From positions 620,001 to 684,000 of the forward strand of contig JAIXMN010000021.1 of NCBI GenBank assembly GCA_025716815.1: 64,000 bases of DNA. The letters run 5' to 3'. Below the pieces are notes generated by a model. The model searched no databases, was not told the origin of the DNA, and worked only from the letters and a program-made list of their open reading frames with translations. The first letter of the stretch is position 1. Every line of letters starts with the position of its first letter. Of the stretch, positions 22,674 to 34,881 are shown piece by piece. Made by a program: the position numbers and the translations under genes. The DNA comes from Dichotomocladium elegans. Its lineage: Eukaryota; Mucoromycota; Mucoromycetes; Mucorales; Lichtheimiaceae.

Positions 22674-23148
22674 TAACAGGCAGCACGGGGACGCCCACAA
22701 ATATACACATATACGCACATTCACACTCTCATCTCAATTGCATTTTATTACACGCATTATTTTCTCTTTCTCTCCTCCTCACCCATTCGATCGCCTTGTA
22801 CCAATCATCTTTCTCAGTCGCGTTTCAAGACGATGTGTGCCTTTTCATTTGTATAAACTGACGTTGTTTCTGATACCATTCAAATGTTATATGGCGGGAA
22901 CGTGATGTCAACATTACCGAAATGGAAGTTCAACATTTTACTGAGAGAGCAAGAGGTCATCTGGGTTTTAGCGTGGTGGGCGGTTGTCAACAACGATGAC
23001 ACGAAAGGATAGCATCAGATATGGCTATTGCAACCATCCACGAATGGGCAGTTTTAAACGCCGATTATAAATCAAAATCATGTAGGACGGTGCTATTTGT
23101 TTCGCTCTCTTTTGCACTCTCGTATTTGACGGGAGTACCCTTACCATA
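22674..23148. other. spacer and TRK promoter
   Basis: No gene. TATAAAT at 23066-23072 lies 77-83 nt before the TRK start codon. Confidence 0.45.
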
Positions 23149-25542
23149 ATGACACTTCGAGACATGCTAAGAGAGTCTCGCGTGTTGTGCGGGCGGGTGT
23201 GGAAGCGCAATGTCAATTTCCTTGAGCTCCACTATCTTTACATTGGATGCATGAGCTTTTTGCTGTCCGGTCTCTTTTACTGCCAGCCCGGCAGCGACTG
23301 GGCGTACATTGATTCCCTGTTTATGGCCACCTCGGTAGTGACGAACACGGGCCTCAATACAATCGACATGTCCAAGGTTTCCACATACCAGATGGTCATC
23401 ATCTTTTTCTTTTCCATCCTCACCTCACACGTGTTTATCTCGGTCATTGTCGTCGGTGTCCGTAAATACTACTTTTCTCGGCGCTTCGAGGACATGGTTC
23501 TTTTCAACAGAGCCCTCCGGCTACGTGAAAATAACAGGCGTCTGTTCGAACACAAGATTGAGGCACTGAAGCAGAAGCTTGGCAGAGAACAGGAAGGCGA
23601 GAGCCTTGCGGAGGAAGGAGCACGGCAGGCAATCAGGAGCGCGACCATGCCCGCGAGACTCATTCGCTCGGCGACGTCCCGCATACTGCATCCGTTTCAA
23701 CCCCTCAAAGAACGCAGCCTAGACGAGAAGCGCCTGGATCTTCTTGAGAAACTCCAGCAGATCAAACGCCCTCCCGACATCCTGCCCGATTCGACTACGA
23801 ATACCCCTGCTCCGCCTGCTGAAACCCCGCTCTCACCGATGTCATTTCTCCAGCCTCCCACGCATCACAAAAGTGTCAATGACCACAGTGACAATAGCCA
23901 CAGCATCTTGTTCGCCGACAATATCGAATACCAGCGTCAACAGGCTAGAAAAGAGCTTCGTGCGTGTGAGGGTCTCCTCGATAAGATTGCTTCGGTCCAC
24001 GACGCCCAGGATAGTTTCCTAGAAACGGACGCGAAACAGGAAGCGGCCGAGATGGAAGAGATCATCCGTCGACCTGTCTACCCATACGAACTGACCCGCA
24101 AACAACGCTATTGCATCGGAGGTGTAGAGTATCGCGCCCTTGATTTTCTATCCAAGATGGTGCCCTTTTACTATATCTTTATCAATACCCTTTTCACGTT
24201 TGCGATGCGTATCTACATTGCGTGCTCATCCTATGCTCAGGACATTCTGAAAACCTCGAACCCGACGCCAGTTAATCCTTGGTATTTTAGTTTCATCGTC
24301 TGCTTTTCAGCTTTCAATAATCTCGGCTACTCGCCGCTCGACGCAAGTATGGTTCCTTTTCAGAACGCTCCTGCTCCCCTCCTTTTCACAGCTATCCTCA
24401 TCATGCTCGGCAACACCGGCTACGCTATCGCCTTGCGCGCCATCATCTGGGTCGTATACAAACTCCTTCCACGCTCTCGTCAGATGGACCGCGATACTAT
24501 GCGATTCCTGTTAGAAAATCCCCGGCGATGCTATACCTCCTTGTTCCGTTCAGTTCAGACATGGTGGCTGCTTTTTGTCCTCGTGGCACTCACCGTTGCC
24601 GAGACCGTCGTGTTTGTGACAACCAATTTCTGGCTTCCCGTCCTCCAAGGTATCCCCTGGGCATCTCGTGTCCTGGACGGGTTTTTCCAGGGCGTTGCTG
24701 TCAGAAACGGCAAGTATGGGTTATTGCTATCCGCAGCAAATATTGGACTCATATGTCTCGCCATATATATAGCCGGTTTTGCGGTCGTCAATCTACTCGA
24801 TCTGAATCCAGGTACACAAATAGTCTATATTATTGCAATGTACATCAGCGTGTACCCTGTGGGAATATCCATCCGAAACAGTAACATTTACCAGGTAACA
24901 ATAATCCGATAATATCTTTCAATGTTACTGATCAAACCGCAGGAAAGGGAACTCGGCATATACGGCGACCACAATGACGATGACGAGCAAGGCAGGGCGT
25001 CGTCCTCCAGGCTGTACCAGGAGAAGCTGCATCGGGTGCCAAGTTTAAATAGCGTCATGTCATCATCGCGTAAATTGCTCAACACCCGCCCAAGCTTCTA
25101 TGTTATGACGCACCTTCAGCGCCAATTGACTCACGAACTCTTCTGGCTTTTTGCCGGCATTTTTTGCATCTGTGTCATTGAGAGCGACAAGATAATGTCG
25201 CGTTCGCCCGTCACCGCCTTGACCGTAATATATGAGTGCGTTTCGGCATTTGGTACTTCAGGCTCTTCTACTGGTTACCCCAATGCGAGCACCTCTCAGA
25301 GCGCACAGTACCACACGTTAGGGAAGCTCGTAATTATCGCGCTTATGTATCGAGGCCGACATCGTGGCCTGCCGTCCGCAATTGACCACGCGGTGCTCTT
25401 GCCGTCGGAAAAACTCAATGAGAAGGAGAAACAAGAGCAAGAATGGAGAAAGAAGCACATTGAAATCAACCAGCTCTATGAGCCGGAAATGAAGCACCGT
25501 GCGCCACGTTGGCGTGCACACACGAGCCATACAATGATCTAG
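23149..25542 (+). CDS. TRK-type high-affinity potassium transporter
   Basis: A plasma-membrane K+ uptake protein of the Trk/Ktr/HKT superfamily with four membrane-pore-membrane units. Preferred exons are 23149-24709, 24773-24894 and 24943-25542 (~760 residues). Pore loops: ATSVVTNTGLNTIDMS, CFSAFNNLGYSPLD, QGVAVRNAGFAVVNLL and SAFGTSGSSTGYPNAST. A long hydrophilic loop (residues ~115-320) separates units 1 and 2, as in yeast Trk1. LVIIALMYRGRHRGLPSAID at the end is a family signature. The third pore loop is intact only if a 63-nt GC-AG intron (24710-24772, GCAAGT...TATATAG) is removed; it has no in-frame stop and is invisible to ORF reading. Confidence 0.92.
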
Positions 25543-25723
25543 GCCTCTCTCCTACATACGTATACCCTATTTCTGTAGTGCATATCCCCTCAGATTAACC
25601 AGGTTTTAAACTTCCGCATATGGTCACCACTAGAGCGCATCAGCATAAAGCCAGAAGGCCAAGCTTTTCTTTTTCTTTCTCTCCTTTTTTTGAACACACA
25701 CATTCCCTTTTTTCTTTTCAGCC

Positions 25724-28486
25724 ATGCCCTTTTTATTCAATATTGAATACGCCGGTGCCAGCGAGGACGTTTTGGTCCATGAAAGAGCAGGGTTGATAGC
25801 TATGGACGGCCTCAAGAATATGGTGAATAAGCGCCATATTATTATGATGCTGTAGAAGTGAGGCACTGACCTTTGTGACCAAGTAGATCTGCAGAAAGAT
25901 CCCCTTCCTTGTGGGGCCTTTTATAGTATCATACATGCGAAAGGATGGCACATGGGAAAAGCTCCCGGACGACTCTCTCTATCTACCTTTTAGAGATTTC
26001 AGCTCCAGTGATGTTATCCGCCTCAGAGTTGTCCGAGTGGAGGAGCGAACTCCTCAGGAGGGCATCCAGCCAGAAACGGTTGCTTCTCAGGAGGTCCGGG
26101 AAGCGTTGATGAAGTTTGAGAGTGAACTTGCTTCACTAAAACAAAAAATTCAAGCAAAAGCTATGGCCGAGTTTGCCACAGAAGCTGCGGCCGCGTACCA
26201 CAAGACCGTGACCCCGTCTGTACAACTGTTGCCAAGCGCATTGTCACCGAAACCACGTCATCCCGCAACAGCATCAGCAAGGCCGGCGAACGTGACAGCA
26301 GCCGCAGCAGCAGCCGCAGCAGCAGAAATATCAGCAATGCCCAATCTATGTGGTGACTGTAGCAAACCTATTGCAGGCGTGAGGTTCGTACCGACTGCGC
26401 AAAGAAATGCGGCGCGCAGCATGGAAAAAGCAATTTCTTGTACCTATACGTCGTTGGATGGTTCGCTTGACTAACAGATAAATGTAATAGCGCTCGAAAT
26501 GTTTGTGAAAAATGCTCTTCAGAGCCTTCGAGCAGCACCCAAGCCAGCTCATCGCCAGTCGAGTGCACCTATATGTGTAATAACTGCAACCGACGAATCA
26601 ACTCGGCTCGTCGATCATGCATGTTATGTCCAGGTACAAAAAACATTTCTCTGTCTATCCATGTGTACGATACTCACAAGAATATCTTCACATTGGTGCT
26701 AGACTATGACCTATGTGCAACTTGCTATGTCCGCGAGAACCACGGTCACCCCGATCATCCGTTTGAGCTCTACATGAACGGCACTCTCCATTCTGAGGAG
26801 GACAAACAGCAAGAGGATCCAGGTCCTATCGAGCACCAAAGCAATCCAGTCCACCACCCAAACATTATCTGTGACCACTGCGAAATGCAAGATATTGCAG
26901 GAGACCGCTACAAAGTACGCCACGTGGCTCACCACCGGGAGGGCATGGTTTAAATCGTCTGCTATTTTCATTTGTAGTGTGGTCACTGTAAAGACTACGA
27001 TCTGTGTTCTAAATGCGAGTCCAGAGCCCATCTCTTCCATCCTCCATCACACCTTTTCTTGAAGATAAAGACGCCTATGTCTTTGCCGACGACAGAACCT
27101 CTACTGAAGCAGTTGGTCCGGTTAGAGATAACGTCCAACAACGCGTCTGAGGGTTCAAGCACAGAACACCAGCCTGCAACAGACCTCTCGAATAGCGACA
27201 GAACAAATACTCCCATGCGTGCGCCTTACAAGCTTGACTCCGGTTCCCTTTCGGCTAAATTTATTGAGGACGTTACGCTTCCGGATGGAGCTATGCTCGA
27301 GTCAAGAAAGGGATACCTAAAGGTATTCTACAGCAGAGTAGCACGAGGTCAAACAAATGAGTTGCCTTTAATGACGTTTATTCGCAATGATAGATTTGGA
27401 AGGTGATGAATGACGGATGTACGGCGTGGCCGGAGGGAACTGTCCTTGAACCGGTCCCCAGCAACGGTCAGTTTAAGACAAGCACCTTGAAGCTTCCTCG
27501 AGTAGAGCGCGGTGAGGTTGTGGATATTCCGATATTCATCAAAACGCCAGGCCGACAAGGACACTATCGCATCTCCTTCATGCTCCAGACTCCTGACCAT
27601 TTGGGTTTTGGTGACACATTGTGGATCGACGCTATTATTACAGCAACACCTTTTGATACTTTCATCGTGTATCCTACCCTCAAAACCAGTGTGTCAGAAA
27701 TCAGTGACGGATCTGCTGTGTTGACCATGCGCACGCCGACTATTCATGCGTTGGGAGAAGCGGCCGACGACGACGAGGTGTATGGGTCGGTGGTCAGCAG
27801 CTTTGATCTTGCACGCCGCCAAAGCTGTGCTAGCGAGGGCAGCATTGTGAGTGGAAAACCCTGCGACGGGTTGTCGGGTCGATCGTCTCGAGCAAGTGAT
27901 TATGTCTTGATTGATGAAAGGAAGGAGGGCAAACACGAAAAGTCCTCCGAACCAGCCGATGCATCTCTTGGTGCCGTTCCATCTGCACATAACATAGCTA
28001 CTGATCTCCCATCATCCTCATCCGCTGCTGTGCAGAGTGCTACTACCGTTGGATCCGGCCCTTTTGCAAGTTCCACTGTATATCCACAACAACAACAGCA
28101 GCAGTCGACGGTAGAGCAAACAGTAAGCATGCTCAATGAGGCAACATTCCCCCCTCCCAATATCGCTTTCAGTGGATATCATCCAGCTGCGGATACTGCG
28201 AATGCGCTCAATTTCCAACCCTCTTCACCCTCCTCCCAGCCACCCATCGTCAGACTTCCTCGCACCCCCAGCCGACTTCAGCAACCTATCCATCCATTTG
28301 AAGCACAACTAAGGCAGATTCACGAGATGGTAAAAACAAAGTCAGTCTATCATGCCGTTTTATAATGTGTTTTTCTGCTAGGGTTTAACATTCTGCGACG
28401 AGCTTGCTATCAGCTACTTGGCAAAGTATCAAGGAGATATTGATCGTGCTGTCCCTGAAATGTTGGAGCACATCTACGATAAATGA
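25724..28486 (+). CDS. NBR1-like selective autophagy receptor (PB1, ZZ, FW, UBA)
   Basis: NBR1-type receptors link cargo to Atg8 on the forming autophagosome. Exons: 25724-25822, 25887-26439, 26491-26633, 26703-26914, 26978-27322, 27403-28329 and 28382-28486 (~794 residues once one frame break is allowed for). Residues 1-85 look like a PB1 fold. Three ZZ zinc fingers follow: LCGDCSKPIAGVR..., CNNCNRRINSARRSCMLCPDYDLCATC and CDHCEMQDIAGDRYKCGHCKDYDLCSKC. An FW domain follows (SAKFIEDVTLPDG...KVMNDGCTAWPEG...GHYRISFML). DYVLIDE is a possible LIR/AIM Atg8-binding motif. The end is UBA-like (LTFCDELAISYLAKYQGDID). Exon 2 must shift by one base near 26385 for the first ZZ to continue, so either a base is lost or the allele is damaged. 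Confidence 0.85.
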
Positions 28487-29247
28487 TCTGAAATAACAAT
28501 AATAATCATGCCGGATGATGGTCATTTCTTAAGTTAAGCTGTTCATCCACGCCGTTGCATATGGCAAGGCCAGGGCAAAAGATCTTTGTGAGTTCTATGG
28601 AATGATGAGAGCGAGATTAGACGTCTCTCTCTCTCGTACGCACTGTTTGAAGCGAAAGGTGCACCACAAACGGGTAAAGTAATACAGAGCTGTACTTTCT
28701 GTGGCACCTACGTAGCATATAGCCCGCCTTCCGTGGGCCTCCCACAGCACCACCTTCCTCGTTTTTCATATTGACCGTTCATTTGATACCAAGGTGCGGT
28801 GCTGGGGAGTATAGCCGCATTGCATTGCAGTCTAATTTTACGTGTCCAAGCTTCCCTGCTCACAGGATGAATTGTCCATAGCCAACACCCGCATAACGCT
28901 CTTCCCTCCAACCCGCCACCCTCTCAGCGAAAGACGCGCTTCGCGCAGAAGCGGGTCCCTCCCCGTCTGTCTTGTCCTCCAGCAATGACGAAAAAGGCTA
29001 TCACATGTGGGGAGATGATGATGACTTATCTTTCTCCCGCGAGTTTATCGTTACACACGATGAGTCTTTGTGGGCACATGTTTGAGCCAAAAAGGCTTGA
29101 AGAGCAGTGCCGTGGTCCTACTGCAAAGACCATGGAATCCCGCTAATTAATAGTCCGCGTCCAACTTTAATTCTTTTCTCCTGTCACCTCCCCAACTTTT
29201 TCTACCTCTCTTTCCCTCCTCCACACTCTCTTGCCCTGGCTGAAAAG
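28487..29247. other. 0.76-kb spacer
   Basis: No supported gene. The final 100 bases are CT-rich leader of the acyl-CoA dehydrogenase gene. Confidence 0.5.
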
Positions 29248-31418
29248 ATGTCTTCCAAGGTCTACACGCGTGAACAAGTTAGCCGCCATGCCTCGAGCGA
29301 TGATTTGTGGATTATCATTGATGCGGCTGTGTATGACATGAGTCACTTTGTCGATATGCACCCCGGCGGCGCTTTCCCGATCCTCGAATTTGCTGGCAAG
29401 GATGCTACTGAAGCGTTTTACGGTCTTCACCGTCAGGAAGTGCTGGTCAAGTACCAGCGGTACAAGATCGGAACGGTAGATGGCGAGAAGCCCCAGATTG
29501 AGATTCGTCAGCCTGGCAGTCTTTCAAAGGTGCCCTATGCTGAAGCGTCCGCATGGATGGGCTTCAAATCGGCTTATTTTAGGTACAGACCGTGGGCGGT
29601 GTGGTGGCGCTTTGTTGTGTGTGTGTGTGTGTAAGACTGGATTTTATCAAACCAAACCAAACGTACCTTCCTCCACCTCTGGTAGCGAAAGCCATCTCAA
29701 GTTCCGCACCGACCTGCGTGCGTTAATGGACGCTTTCGGCCCGGAAATCCGTGAGATTGACATGTCGGGCGAGCGTCCTCCGGACGAACTTGTCCAAAGG
29801 CTTGGCTCGTTGGGTATCCTTGCAGCAAATGTCGGTCCCGGTGCCTACCTCACAAAGTATAATGTCAAGCTGCCCTGCGGCATTCCTCCTGAGAAATTTG
29901 ATTACTTTCATGAGGTGCGCGTCAAAGGGGGGGAGGGGAAAGAGTGAAGAAAAGCTTGGAATTCATGTGTATTGTACATAGCTCATCATGCACGAAGAAG
30001 TGATCCGTTGGGGCGCGCGCGGCGCTGACGACGGTATTTTTGCGGGAATGATCATCACCTTGCCAACCGTGATCAACTACGGTTCTCCGGCGCTTCAGGA
30101 CAAGATCATTCCCGAGGTCCTCGCTGGACGCAAGCGCATGGCCCTCGCCATCACCGAGCCATACGTCGGCTCTGATGTCGCGAGTCTCCGCACTACGGCG
30201 AAAAAAACGCCCGATGGCAAGTATTTTATTGTGAATGGTGTCAAGAAGTGGATCACGTCAGGCCGTTGGGCAGACTACTTCTCCGTCGCTGTCCGCACCG
30301 ACAAGGGCATCTCGATGCTGTTGATCGAGCGCTGCGAAGGCCTCGAGACAAAGCAAATCAAGACTTCCTACTCGGCCAGTGCAGGCACAGCTTATGTCAC
30401 GTTTGACAACGTGAAGGTCCCTGTGGAAAACCTGCTGGGTGAGGAGAATAAGGGCTTCCAGGTCATCATGTACGTTTCAGGATATTCATACAGAGTTACC
30501 TCCTAAAGCCCAATTTGACATATGCACGCATGTGCTTGTATATTTTTAGGTCAAACTTCAACCATGAACGGTATACTATGCTTGTCCAAACAAGAAGGAG
30601 GACTTTCTAACCGGATGGCGTTTTTTTTTTTTTTAAAAAAAAAAAAAGATGGATGATCACCGCATGCGCAATCCCTACTGCTCGTCTTGCTGTCGAAGAT
30701 TGCTTCAAGTAAGAGACCTTTTGCGTGAGAACACAAAAGACCGATGCAAATGTATGTATATATCATCTTAAACGAATGCACCACTTTTCTCTTGCAGATG
30801 GGCCATGCAACGCAAGGTCTTTAACAAACGATTGGTTGAGCAACCCGTGATCCGAAACAAGTTGGCTAGCATGGTAGTTATTCCCTCCTCCTTCTTCCAA
30901 TCATCGATAACGGCTAAACAAACGAGTTTTGGTGGTGGATGGGGTGCTAGATCGCCAAGGTGGAAAGTGCGCAAAACTGGCTTGAGAATCTGACCTATCA
31001 AATGAACCACATGAGTTACAAGGAGCAATCGGACAAGTTGGCTGGCCCTATTGCTCTTTGCAAGTACTATGTAAGTTTTGTTGGCTGGATTGGGAGGGGG
31101 ACCACACCACAGCCCATTCTCTCTTCTCACCGACATTGCATAGTCCACCCGCATGGTCCACGATATCAGCGACGAGGCCTGCCAGATTTTTGGTGGAAGG
31201 GCGATCACCCAGACGGGTATGGGCCGCTATATCGAGGCGCTCCAGCGAACATACAAAGTCTTCTCAATCCCTGGTAAGGCTCTCTGCAGGGAGGGGAGTG
31301 TCGGTTTACCTTTCTCACGTCTTGTCTATCCTTCCATTTAGGCGGTTCCGAAGAAATCATGGCCGACCTCGGAGTCCGCCAGGCAATGAAAAAGTTCCCC
31401 AATAACGCGCGCTTATAA
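29248..31418 (+). CDS. cytochrome b5 / acyl-CoA dehydrogenase fusion protein
   Basis: An FAD-dependent acyl-CoA oxidising enzyme with its own haem electron carrier. Exons: 29248-29582, 29686-29914, 29982-30469, 30550-30570, 30649-30708, 30798-30873, 30951-31070, 31144-31273 and 31342-31418 (~511 residues). Residues 1-80 form a cytochrome b5 domain: YTREQVSRHASSDDLWIIID, the haem motif MHPGG and a second His in YGLHRQE. The dehydrogenase follows: ALAITEPYVGSDVASLRTTA, GVKKWITSGRWADYF, SYSASAGTAYVTFDNVKVP, RLAVEDCFKWAMQRKVFNKRL, DEACQIFGGRAITQTGMGRYIE and GGSEEIMADL. Exon 4 is a 21-nt microexon. Intron 4 ends in T14/A13 directly before its AG. Fungal fusions of this type are known; substrate and compartment are not evident, and no targeting peptide is seen. 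Confidence 0.92.
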
Positions 31419-31897
31419 TGAACTGTATACTACAGTACTTATCTTTGATTAATTACCTGTGGCCAGATGTCCTTGAGGGGGTGCGATAATAATGCTCTCG
31501 CTTATTGATAGAAAGAGAACAAAAAAAAAAGAAAGGTCCAGATCACAAACATTGCTCAACGAAACTGATGAATGTGGCTTGTCTGTTTTTTAGTGGATTA
31601 AAAATGCAAATTGTTTCTGTTTCTGATACAGTATTTACAGCCGGTCTACAGTTGTTGCTTTTTTTTAAGGTAAAAAAGATAAGAGAATGACAAACGGAGA
31701 AACAGTAAATAGATAAGGAAGAAAGAAAAATGAGAAAGAGTTTTTTGTGAAATAAAGTTGTATGGTGGATGTGAGAGAGCCAATGTCCGGGCGCAGAAAC
31801 AAAGAAAGTGAGCGAGCGAGATAGAGAGAGAGATAAAAGGAGAACGCGCATATGAGCGAATTGTTGTTGTGCTTGTGAACATCCGTTGCCATTCCGT
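31419..31897. other. convergent 3' regions of the dehydrogenase and fibrillarin genes
   Basis: AG-rich DNA between two convergent genes. No additional gene; short minus ORFs here are low complexity. Confidence 0.5.
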
Positions 31898-32958
31898 TTA
31901 CTTGCTGCGAACGTACTTGCCAACGACAACAGCGTGGTCTCTTTCGTAAGGCTCCAGTGTCAACTGTTCCTGGGGCTTGACGCGTTCCTCCTGAAGCTTC
32001 TTGACCTCACGAGCAAACACAGTGGCGGCATCCACAGTCGAATCGATACACGATGCCTTGATGGAGATGACAATGTGACCACCGTTCTTCAAAAAGTTGT
32101 GGGCGTTGAGGGTGATGATACGGGCCTGATCGGGCTGGGCAACATCAGCAAAGATGACATCGACCATCGGCACAAGCATGCGGTATTTGTGGGGATGACG
32201 GGCATCCTCGACAATGGGGACAACATTGGTGCGTTTCTTGGCCATGTTGATCAGATCACGGCCAGAGCGGTGGGAGAACTCAACAGCGTACACGGCGCCC
32301 TCGGGACCGACGATATCAGCAACGTGTGAAACGGACGTACCGGATGCAGCGCCGAGATACAACACCTTCTTGCCCGGAGCAATGTGGATGTGGTCCACAC
32401 CGCCCAGCACAGCAGCAGCAAGCTTGGAGCGGAAAGGATTCCACACGCGGTACTCGATCTTGGTGCCTTCGGGGCCATCGACGGCAATGCGCTTTTCACC
32501 GTATACAGACTCTCCAGGAACAAGGTTCTTCGTAACCAAAAGATCTTCCTTGCCGCGAGCAACGAAGATACCCTCGTGACGGTGAGGTTCAATAATGACT
32601 TTGCTGCCACCCTTGGCACCTCCACCGCCACGACCGCCACGGCCGCCACGGCCGCCACGGCCACCGCCGCGCTTGCTGATACCACCGCCACGTCCACCTA
32701 TAATGTTCAATCCCAGGCGAGAATGCGAATCAGCAACACACATACAAAAAAAAATTGAGGTGAATCGTTTTCACCAACGGCTCAATTACCTCCACGATCG
32801 CCGCCAAAGCCACCACGGCCACCACCGCGGCCACCGCCTCGGCCACCACCACGGCCACCAAAACCGCCTCGGCCACCACCGCGACCGCCAAAACCGCCTC
32901 GGCCACCGCGGGCGCTAGCACCGCCACGTCCACCACGTCCTCCGCCGTCGAATCCCAT
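31898..32958 (-). CDS. NOP1: fibrillarin, box C/D snoRNP 2'-O-methyltransferase
   Basis: Fibrillarin methylates rRNA ribose 2'-hydroxyls in the nucleolus, guided by box C/D snoRNAs. Exon 1 is 32958-32790 and exon 2 is 32697-31898 on the minus strand, giving 322 residues. Residues 1-80 are a Gly/Arg-rich (GAR) domain, interrupted by the intron in phase 1. The catalytic part shows [31 protein letters not shown], the SAM loop [31 protein letters not shown] and [14 protein letters not shown]. Length and order match the family closely. A T13 run about 140 nt upstream is probably promoter or leader. This is a secure call. Confidence 0.97.
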
Positions 32959-33206
32959 ATTGTATTATCGAGTGTTGTTGAGAAATGGAAATGAAAGAAA
33001 GTTGGTCGAAATGTAGACTGATCGTCGACGATCCAGCAGAAAGGAAAAAAAGTGAAGTGTCAAAGAAAAAAAGTTTCCAAGTGGGAAGCGTCGCCACACT
33101 TTTTTTTTTTTTTACGTTGTCACCGCCGAATTAACAAGTCACTTTTTTTATTTCTCCTCTTGCCCGAGAAAATAGAAACTCCTTTCGGAGTAGCTTTATT
33201 GGGTTT

Positions 33207-34782
33207 CTAATTCTCTAGTACATCCTTCAGTGAGGCAGTGGCCGAGCCTCGCTTCTTGGGGAGCGGGGTCGATGGAGACGGCTTCCAGCCGATCTATCAA
33301 CAAGTTCGGTCATTTAGCGTGTCTTTTCCAAATTCCGGACCACTTGGTTACCATATAAATAATCTGAAAGGTGGCAGGGACTGATCCGTCTGGATTGCCA
33401 TGGAGTTCTATTTTATTTGCCGATGAATGGTTGTCCATGTTGTCCTGTTGGTTTCTTACCTTTGTAAATGGCCGCTGCGGCGAGAAGTGTGTCCCTGCTG
33501 AGCATATGTCGTCTGGGGACGAGGTGTCAATCAATAAGTTTTCCATTTTCGTTCAACTTCTTCTCACCTCGTCAAAACAGCGTTGTTCTCGCCCATCGCC
33601 TTGAGATCTTCCATCAGTTCAAACATGGAAGGATAGTTCACCTGAATTTCATCCACATCCACCGTTGTCAACACAAGACCTGCTCGGCTGAGCAATCGAG
33701 CGATGTCGCTGGAGTCTACGGGGTTGATGTCAGCCTTTTTTGGAATGGTGCGCAGTTCCGACCAAGATTTTTTTTGCCTGTCATGGGTGAGACGTGGGGC
33801 GAGACGCCGCTCTCGCGCTCGGATTCAGCCAGCTGCAAGGCCGTCCTACCGTTGCACCAACCCATCGATGTAAGGCGACCTTTCGATGATTTAAGCATTG
33901 TGTTCTTTACCGAAGTTCAAACAGGGTATCACCGCCAAGGATGGCTCCCACAAACACCCCGTCGGGCTTCAACGCCTTCCGTACTTGGATCAATGCGCCT
34001 ATGGCAACAGCTCAAAGTCAATAAAGATCAAACAGAGTTCAGGTGCACACAACAGTACCTGGCAAGTCATTGATCCAATGCATAGACATGCTGCTCACCA
34101 CCGCATCAATCGAATCTTCCGCAAACGGTAGATGCTCTTCATCCACCACACGCCGTTCGACTTCGACTATTGATGCCCTATGAGCACCTGCGTTCAACCC
34201 CTCCACCCACTCTCCCCTCCGGTCTCGTGCATTACCCGGATATGCAATGTCCTTGTCCCGTAGAAGAGCATAGGCTATGCAAATGTGACATGTTATTCGG
34301 ATACCCATTCACCATCCCTCCCGTTCCACACTCTCCCGTCGCTTTACCTGACGTGTCACACATCACCAACTTCTTCAACATGTCCTTGTTGACGTGCTTG
34401 ACAATATGCCCACAACCAGAACCAAGGTCAACCACTGTGTCGAAATCACGCTTGATATCCTATAGACAAAAGAAAAAATACATCATTGCATCATGAGCGA
34501 CAAACCGTTCAACCCATCGCGATGCTCCCCCCTCCCTTTCTCCCACCCGTCATGCTTCGATTCTCTTACTTGAAGACGATCAGCCACGCGGGCTGCCACT
34601 TCGTCCTTGAGGTAATCGACAGTACGGCTGCTTTCCACGTCTTTGGCTGCCCGATCCTTTTGCATGCGCTTGGCTTCCCGATTAAAAACCTGGAACACCG
34701 GGGTATTGGAGGCCGATGGAGTGGCGTAAAAACGGCGCCATGGGATGCGAGCGGTGTGTTGGACGAGACGGGTTCGAAGCAT
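33207..34782 (-). CDS. NDUFAF5: NDUFAF5-like mitochondrial complex I assembly methyltransferase-fold protein
   Basis: NDUFAF5 is a mitochondrial SAM-dependent enzyme that hydroxylates an Arg of NDUFS7 during complex I assembly, so this fungus should have complex I. Ten minus-strand exons: 34782-34570, 34459-34348, 34274-34236, 34187-34059, 34010-33911, 33845-33778, 33715-33568, 33497-33460, 33407-33352 and 33293-33207; all phases close (329 residues). Residues 1-25 resemble an import peptide. Motifs: [31 protein letters not shown] (SAM loop), [68 protein letters not shown] and IPATF-like [15 protein letters not shown]. One intron (33777-33716) starts with GC. Confidence 0.92.
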
Positions 34783-34881
34783 GGGGAGGGAGGACAGTTG
34801 CTGAATGAAAAAAACAGAAATTTATATTATTATGGGGATTTTTTTTTATTCTTTGCTGTTTATTTGATAGATCTGTAAAGG

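Noticed and set aside
33716..33777. Alternative NDUFAF5 splice using a GTCTCA donor
   Set aside because: It would remove the conserved VSPMT segment; the GC-AG junction keeps it.
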